Below are positions 57,253-64,000 of a stretch of DNA of 64,000 nucleotides, one piece after another. The translations under genes and the position numbers were made by a program. The stretch's first letter is position 1, and each line of letters starts with the position of its first letter. Under the pieces are notes generated by a model, which worked only from the letters and a program-made list of their open reading frames with translations, had not been told where the DNA came from and searched no databases. This DNA comes from Warburgia ugandensis (lineage: Eukaryota; Streptophyta; Magnoliopsida; Canellales; Canellaceae). The stretch is from NCBI GenBank assembly GCA_035236585.1, contig CP141137.1:41686057-41750056 (forward strand), written 5' to 3'.

Positions 57253-57269
57253 TGTCGTCGTTGCCTAGA
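57253..57269 (+). other. PBS of A2
   Basis: 12 of 17 bases match the tRNA-Asp complement, including CGTTGCC in the centre. Confidence 0.7.
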
Positions 57270-58536
57270 ATTGCAACAGTTTGTGTTGTGGACCATACCT
57301 TAGATTATTTATCTCTAGTTTAGGTTTAAGGTACATTCCTTTAGGATTTTCATCATTTTTTGCATTTTTTGCTATTTTCCTCATATAGACCATAATTGTT
57401 TGATTTTTGTTTAAGGGAAATTGGCAAAGGAGTGGTGGCAATTCTACGAACCATGACTTTCTCAACATAGATTAGGTATTTATTGATTTCCTATATTAGG
57501 ATTTGAGTGAAATTATAGTGGGGCTCATTGTAATTTTGATTTATTTTAATTTTATATGGGTTGTAATAATACAGGGCAAGTGTGGGGCATAATGGCCCAC
57601 ACTTGATCATCATCTAAATCCTCAGCAATCTTCACCCAAACGTCAATTTTCTAGGATCAAGTGCATTTAGTGTAAAATTGCATTTGTAATGGCAGTATAA
57701 ATCATATAGATTACGTTCATGCATTGTTATATGTCACATAATACTTAGGACTGCTGCATTAGTACAAGCACCTATTTAACAAAGGCTAGCCTAAGCTCAG
57801 CTATAGCCAAGGCATAGGTTGCATTGTTATAGTGTTCTGTCTATTGAGGTGCCTGAACCTTTATAAGTAACATATAGGTTGGCATTAGTTTGATTGCTCT
57901 TTTGCATTACATGTTTATAACTTTATGGGAAAATGGAACTTAATGCTAATAAGGGCCCCATAGGAATGCTTATAAGTTAAGTATTATATTTCATCACTAG
58001 CTCATTGGCCCACCTAGGAATCAATAAACATCTTGTATGTTGCAATCCTAGCCCATGAACGATAATTTAAAATTAGAAAGAGACTTAGGGTATCAAGCTC
58101 ATATGAATCGTTTAGAAGGATATGATCTATTGTCACCCAATGACTTCTGAGCACTATGGTTATAGTGGGTGTCTTAAATCTAAGTGATTTTCCCACACCT
58201 TCCATTAACGTCAATTAAGGTCTCAATTCATTCTAACACAAGAATTGTATTAACCATTTTAGAGGAGAACCCAACTGACAGGCAGTAGTTAAATCTAGAT
58301 AAAAGGAGGAGCTATCTAGATCTAAGTCCAAGAAGCTACCACTTATGCTGTAACAAAAGATAGTCAAAACACTGCTCAGTTAGTGAATACTATGATTTGA
58401 TTGTTCATTACAAAGAGTTAGAGTAAGCATATAGTGACGACATTTAGAGTTAGTATAGTTTATGCAAGGGCATCAATTTTAAAACTCAGAGCTAGTACCT
58501 TTTGAGCTAGAGATAGAAACCAACTTTCTATCCCCA
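57270..58536 (+). other. A2 5' leader
   Basis: Colinear with the A1 leader (1876-3100), including the GTGTGGGGCATAATGGCCCA segment near 57580 and the module. No coding frame was seen. Confidence 0.65.
57930..58380 (+). other. Shared leader module, copy 7 (A2)
   Basis: The landmarks are in the same order as A1: CATTGGCCCACCTAGGAA, GAAAGAGACTTAGGGT, GGTTATAGTGGGTGTCTTA, CCTTCCATTAACGTCAA, AGAATTGTATTAACC and GGAGGAGCTATCTAGATCTA. Confidence 0.75.
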
Positions 58537-60060
58537 TGGCTGCACCTCCAGTAGAAATAGAGCACAAATCTATTAGAGATTTTTATGTGCCACTCCAGCT
58601 CAACACCCCATCTTGCATAGCTCTACCCCGAACAAACACAAATCACTTTGAGTTAAAGCTGGGAGTCATATAGTTACTATCTACTTTTTATGATTGAGAG
58701 TGAGAAGACCCTTACCAACATATTAAGGAATTCCTTGATATTTGTGACACTTTGAAGTTTCAAAAGTTTTTAGGTAATTCAATTAGGCTTCGATTATTTG
58801 CATTCTCACTTAAGGATAAAGACAAGTCATGACTCAATTCCTTGGAGGTAGGTTCCATAAATATATGTGACTAATTGTCTAAGATGTTTTTAAACAAATT
58901 CTTCCTCGTGCAAAAAAAAAAAGCCTTTTGGCAAGAAATTATGAATTTTCAATGAAGAGATGATGAATAGTATTATGAAAGCTAGGAATGGTGAAATGAA
59001 CTACTAAAGAAATGCCCACATCGTGGATTAGAGAAATGACAATAGATGTAATACTTCTATGAGGCATTGATGCCTCAGAATATATGCAGCAACCAGATGG
59101 GCCCTTATGCTAAAAGATGAGAGAGAGGCTTGGGAATTCTTTTAAACATTGGTATATACTTCCCAACAATGGGATTATTCAAATAAAAGAGAGAGACATA
59201 ACCAACCTCCGAAGAAAGGGGGTCTATATGAGATTGGAGTGTGTACATATCTAGCTTATAAGCTCAACTCTATATTATAAAGAATGGATAAGTATGATGG
59301 GAGAGAAGACAAACTTAAAACTATGTTTTATTTCCTCATGGTTGCTTCATCTATTAAACCTCCACAAGAAGATTGTGCTATCTGTTCCAGCCTAGCCTAG
59401 CCTATCCCATGTCACTACAACTTGTCGATCCAATAGAGCACTTAACAAATATCTGTTAGAACAAGCGAATGTGTTGGCCGCATATCACCAACCTAGCAAC
59501 AACCCATATTTTGAGACCTATAACCATAGATGGGCTAGGCATATAAATTTTTCTTAGTTGAAGAATAGCTATCAAGGGGGACCATTTGTGAATGCCCTAA
59601 TAAAACTTTTCCAAAACTATAGTTCCTTAGTAGCCACCTACCTTACAACAACCTCAGCAACCAAGGAAACCTTTTTTTGAGGAAAATATATTGGCCTTTA
59701 TTGAAAGATCTCTAAAGAAAAATGAAGACAATTGCAAAATGATAGTTGACATTTATCCCATGTCAACTCTCAAGCCATATCCAAGTTAGATATCCAAGTA
59801 AGCCAACTATCTACTACATTACAAGATAGAGGAAAGGTTAGTTCCCCAGTAGGCCCATCCCCAACCCCTAAGGGCCAATTTAAGATAGAGTCAAGTTCTC
59901 AAACTCATAACCTTATGAGCATGCCAAGTCTATAACCCCCCTTAGGAGTGGTCGTTAGGTTGACAACAAAGTAGGGCAAATTAAGGAAACTTGAAAGAAA
60001 AATGACGCAACCAAAACACAGGAGAAAGAGAAAAGATAGAAATCTCCTATGAACTTATAG
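58537..60060 (+). pseudogene. gag: A2 gag (broken)
   Basis: The start ATG at 58537 reads M-A-A-P and continues FYVPLQLNTPSCIALP, matching A1 at 3101. At least three stops and frame changes follow before EDPYQHIKEFLDICDT and a KDKDKS core segment (about 58820). The zinc knuckle region (about 59363-59440) retains DCAIC, and in another frame SHVTTTC, so a small indel separates the two halves. The C-terminal tail reads PTPKGQF (about 59868). Decay resembles A1 but at different sites. Confidence 0.75.
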
Positions 60061-60860
60061 TGGAGGAACCCAATGGGCCCAAAGCCCCATTTCCTTAGCT
60101 ACTGAACAAGGCAATGAAGGGTACAAACTTCAATGAGCTAATGGATTTATTTAAACATGTAAAAATTAACATTCCATTGGTCAATGCAATAAAAGATGTC
60201 CCTATATACGTCAAGTTCTTGAAAGAGCTTTACACTAGAAAGAGAAAGCTCAATTTACAAAAGAAAGCTTTTCTCACCAAGCAGGTAAGCTCATTGATTC
60301 AACACAAGAACCCAAGTTTAAAGACTAAGGGTACCCTACAATTTCTTATATAATTGAAGACCATGTCATGGATAGGGCATTGCTTGACCTAGGGTTGCCA
60401 TACCATACGACTTTGTAGTTAAACAGATAAATTAGTTAATATTCTACGTGGTATGGTTGAAGATTTCCTAATACAAGTGGACTAGTTTTGCTTCCCAGTC
60501 AATTTCATTGTCCTGAATATAATACAACCTATGTTAGACCCCACTAGTCAGATTTTAGTGATTCTAGGATGTCTATTTTTGGAAACGTCTAATGTTGTCA
60601 TTGACTATAGAAATGTTGTGATGAAATTATCTTTCAGTAAAATGAAAGTTGAGTTCAATGTTTTTAATGGCGACCCTTAGTATCTAGACCTAAATGATTC
60701 ATGTGTTGTTAACATAATTCAAGATGCTAATACCTCATCATCTATCCAAGACCTAGTTGAGGCATGTCTACCACATTTTAATTGTGACTTTGATATAGAC
60801 AAATCCAATGAAGAGGTTAACAATCTTTTAGATGCTACACCTATAATGGATACCTCTAAA
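60061..60860 (+). pseudogene. pol: A2 protease region remnant
   Basis: An open frame (60114-60353) reads MKGTNFNELMDLF and KQVSSLIQHK, the linker before protease. After a frame change, SYIIEDHVMDRALLDLG is readable, giving the catalytic Asp region near 60390. The remaining protease sequence is present but broken. Confidence 0.65.
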
Positions 60861-61831
60861 TGGGCCCCTCATGTTGAACCACTTCCTTTGTATCATTCCT
60901 ATCTATGGAAAACCACCCACCTTGATTTTGAAGCCTTTACTTGAAAATCTGAAGTACTTATACTTAGGACCTGATGAAACCTTTCTTGTCATTATAGCCT
61001 CTGATTTAAATAAAGAACACATGGGCAAGCTTCTTGATGTTCTCAGAGAAAATAATATTCCTCTAGGGTGGACCATAATAGATATTAACGGAATTAGTTC
61101 TACTATGTGTATGCATAGGATACACTTAGAAGAAAATTCCAAACCATCTAGGAATACACAAAGGAGATTCAACCCTAATATGTAGGAGGTAGTAAGAGAT
61201 GAAGTGCTTAAAGTCTTAAATGTTGTTATTATCTACCTCATATCTTATAGTACTTGGGTCAAACCAATTCAAGTTGTCCCTAAGTAGTTGGGAGTCACGA
61301 TGATAAGAATGAGGACAATGTGTTAATCCCCACTTATATGACCACTGAGTGGAGATTTTATGTTGACTATAGAAAATTGAACTAGGTCATGAAGAAATAT
61401 CGCTTTACTATTCCATTTATAGACCAAATGCTAGAAAGGTTAGGTAGACATATGTGCTACTACTTTCTTGATGGTTATTCTAATTATAACCAAATTCCCA
61501 TATCACCTGAGGACTAGGCGAAGGCTATGATCACCTACCCTTTTAGAACCTTTACCTCCCTTCGTATACCCTTTGGGCTTTGTAATGCCGCAACCAATTT
61601 TCAAAGGTATATGTTAAGCATTTTCTGGTGGGGTAGAGAGGTTTCTCGAGGTGTATATGGATGACTTTTTAGTATTTGGATTGACTTTTGATGAATGCTT
61701 GTACCATTTAAAACTTGTCCTTGCTAGGTGTTTGGAAAAGAACTCAGTGTTGAATTTGGAAACATGTCATTTTATGGTTCAAAATGGAATTATATAGGCC
61801 ACATCATGTCACACAATGGTATAGAAGTAAA
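60861..61831 (+). pseudogene. pol: A2 reverse transcriptase, cut by E4
   Basis: The N-terminal segment is open at 60871-61185 (PLLENLKYLYLGPDET, MHRIHLEENSKPS). The palm then follows with PFIDQMLERLG, FLDGYSNYNQIP and the catalytic box YMDDF (61654-61668), so both Asp codons are intact. Several stops, including one after the PED segment, inactivate it. Sequence breaks after GIEV near 61830, where E4 begins. Confidence 0.8.
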
Positions 61832-64000
61832 CTAAAACACCCCAGCTTTTTAAAAGACTTTTTCACATTTATTTTCAAAGGGTGGTGCACCAAAGTTTTT
61901 AAAAATTCAAAACAATGAAAGATATTTTCTTTTAAATTCATTTAAAAAATCCTAAATGTTACTTTCACTCTCATACTATACATAAAAATATAGTTTGTTT
62001 ATAAAATACATATCCATTTCATGAAAACAGGACCCATCCAATGGTTCGCTTACACAACCACTATAAACATGAGATTAAATGTCCAAATATGACAATCCAA
62101 ATAGCTAATTACACAACATGAAAACTTTAATAAAGTATATACCTAAGCACATAAGTATGGTTGTTAGATTTTCGGTATTGTGTACATCTTCTACTATTTA
62201 TCTGTATTTAAGATATTATAAACATAAAAAAATTACAATATCTCAGCAAGCTATTCTTGGTAGGTGAGTTAAGAAGCATATGAAATTTAAATATTAATTA
62301 ATAATTCTATAATAATTAGAATATCCATTTACATCACATTCATTTTAAATGGAATTTAAAACATGATTTATAATCAAATTACTCATTGATAATCCACATA
62401 TCCAGAATGAGATAATCCAATTCCATGAACCATACTCTGTATAGTAAGTTTAGCCTTTAATTTACCCATATGAAAACTTCTATAAAAGTATTCCCTCAAT
62501 AATTCATATACATATATAATTATACTATACATGCCAGTCGTCAATAATAATGTCATAATGTCTATTCCTAAACTATACTGGGTCCAATATCCATATGCCT
62601 GACTTTATGGGGTCCATAATCCTCCAGCCTCTGCTGGTATACTAACATATAATATCCATAACCCTCACTATGCATGGTCCATAATCATCTAGTCTTTACT
62701 AGTAATACAATAATATCATATCAAACATCAGTAATGAGCTCATAATAGGTATATCATCATGCTACCTCATAAGGCATATCATCATATCATCACGTCAACA
62801 CCAAAGTGCATAAAATATGAGGACTACTATGCTGCAGTCAAAATCCATACTGGCACGCCTAAATGACAAGGCTAAAAACACACACAATCCTACCTATATG
62901 GGGAGACAGGCTATCACAGTGGTTGGCCTTCCCATAATTGCCCCACTCAATGTTTTGCCTTACTATGGGCATTGTATCCGTATCACATCAATTTCAGAGA
63001 GCAGATGGTCAATCCTCATACTCTCCTAGCATTGCATTCCCAAGCCTATGCAAATCTAAAACAATACTCCAAGGCCTTCATGCCTATATGTGAAATAATA
63101 ATAACACGCAATTTGCCTATTCATATACATAAATAAAATTTTCATAATAATAATAACATCCTCACTTAATAGGTGATCATCCCCTAAGGATGTACATTAT
63201 AAATCTAAATTCATTCATCTCAGATAAGAAAATGGTACCCATGTACCATATATGTAATTTCACAAATGTACATATAAGATAGTATAAGATCAGATCATAC
63301 TTATTCGATAATGGTTGCATAATATGCATGAATTATAATATGAAATCACTATAGCAATTCAAATTAACTCATTTGCATCATTAACAACTAAAGCATATCC
63401 ATTTGCACATATTATATATATATATAATGCACAAATTAAATGCTATAATGTTCATCATATGAAATAAGATTATGTTTAAAACATGGATCTTAAAATTCCA
63501 CCTACCTCGTGTGACGAGTTCATTAATTCCACTAGCTTTAATCATCCTCTTTTCATGACCAACCACGTGTGCTTCAATCGATACAACATATAAAAATTCT
63601 ATTTTTAATATAGTCACATGCACATAGATATCTAGGCTTAATTATGATCTTACAGTCAAAAGTGGTCTGATCTTGATCCTCATCTACCTTTTAATGACTT
63701 GAAAAATAGTATTAGGGTCTAACCTTAAGGATAATTGCCCATGATGGGCATATATATGATCTAGTTACTGTTCAAAGTCATCCGATAAGAATCCTACCCA
63801 TTAAAGGCTTTGATTTGTATGAACCATCAGTCAACAGTCACGGATATCTAGATCTAGTGTTTTCTGGCAAGATTAAATGGTTGGATCAACCTTTTAAAGA
63901 TGATCTAATGGCTATGATGGGTTAAAAGTGGTTGGATCTTTCTTTTATGGTTGATCTGATAGTTTGAATCTGTCATATTTGATTTTTTAAGGTTATACGT
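61832..64000 (-). mobile_element. E4: E-type LTR insertion, truncated by the window end
   Basis: Inserted in A2 RT. The left terminus is degenerate (AAAACACCCC), but the following sequence is colinear with the 3' ends of E2 and E3: CATCCAATGGTTC (about 62036), the hairpin, AGCAAGCTATTCTTGGTAGG, GGACTACTATGCTGCAGTC (62820) and a GGGGAGACAGG ... CTTCCCATAATTGCCCC block (62905-62945). The promoter half and right end are beyond the window. Minus-strand orientation follows from E2 and E3. Confidence 0.75.
62211..62243 (-). other. Conserved hairpin of E-type LTR (E4 copy)
   Basis: AGATATTATAA faces TTACAATATCT at 62233-62243; 10 of 11 positions pair. The mismatch is at the position that is G-C in E1 and E3 and A-T in E2. 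Confidence 0.55.

Larger units (their letters stand above)
54566..61831 (+). mobile_element. A2: Athila-like element, 5' part up to RT
   Basis: 5' LTR, PBS, leader with module, gag, protease and RT follow in order. The element is cut in RT by E4. The rest must lie beyond the window. Confidence 0.8.

Noticed and set aside
1..64000. tRNA, rRNA or host protein-coding genes
   Set aside because: Reading both strands gave no cloverleaf with CCA-ready acceptor and no recognisable host domain; the only tRNA-like matches are the primer-binding sites.

Overview
This is a gene-free stretch of a large, repeat-rich plant nuclear genome. It is AT-rich and CpG-poor on reading. Everything that can be identified is decayed LTR retrotransposon: Athila-like Ty3/gypsy elements with a primer-binding site (PBS) for tRNA-Asp, one Tekay/Del-type chromovirus, and long LTR-only insertions of a third group (called E here). 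All coding remnants carry stops or frameshifts. I see no host gene, tRNA, rRNA, CRISPR array or organellar DNA. The species cannot be named from this sequence; a seed plant with a large genome, or a pericentromeric region, fits best.

Left part (1-28037). Athila-like element A1 (+) runs from a partial 5' LTR (1232-1852) through PBS, leader, gag, protease, RT and integrase to a 3' LTR (24202-26841). It is split by two E insertions with exact 5-bp target duplications. E1 (+, 4049-8754, TACCT) sits in gag. E2 (-, 10505-20842, CCTCT) sits in RT and is itself split by E3 (-, 11639-17268, TTAGG/TAAGG). A1 appears to lie inside an older Athila-type LTR (B3, 26842-28037).

Middle (28038-42692). Two small degenerate tandem arrays (105-bp and about 90/180-bp units) come first. 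A minus-strand chromovirus pol and partial 3' LTR follow (to 32596), cut by the start of another LTR (+, 32597). About 2.5 kb of unassigned AT-rich DNA comes next, then an Athila-type LTR (B2, -, 35702-40582) holding an LTR-only insertion D (-, 36529-39037, TTATG). The leader and PBS of minus element B1 follow.

Right part (42693-64000). This is a chain of insertions in which only the left junctions are visible: B1 LTR is cut by Y (-), Y's integrase by X (-), X's 5' LTR by A2 (+), and A2's RT by E4 (-), which runs off the window.

The most interesting non-coding signals are: (1) a leader module of about 400 bp shared, in sense orientation, by the Athila-type leaders and by the E LTRs (seven copies); (2) a hairpin in the E LTRs with compensatory base changes between copies; (3) a U3 palindrome and conserved TCP-like sites near a conserved TATA box in the E LTRs; (4) a GC/CpG-rich cassette that differs between E copies at the same LTR position. 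All positions and alignments were made by eye; no database search or alignment program was run.
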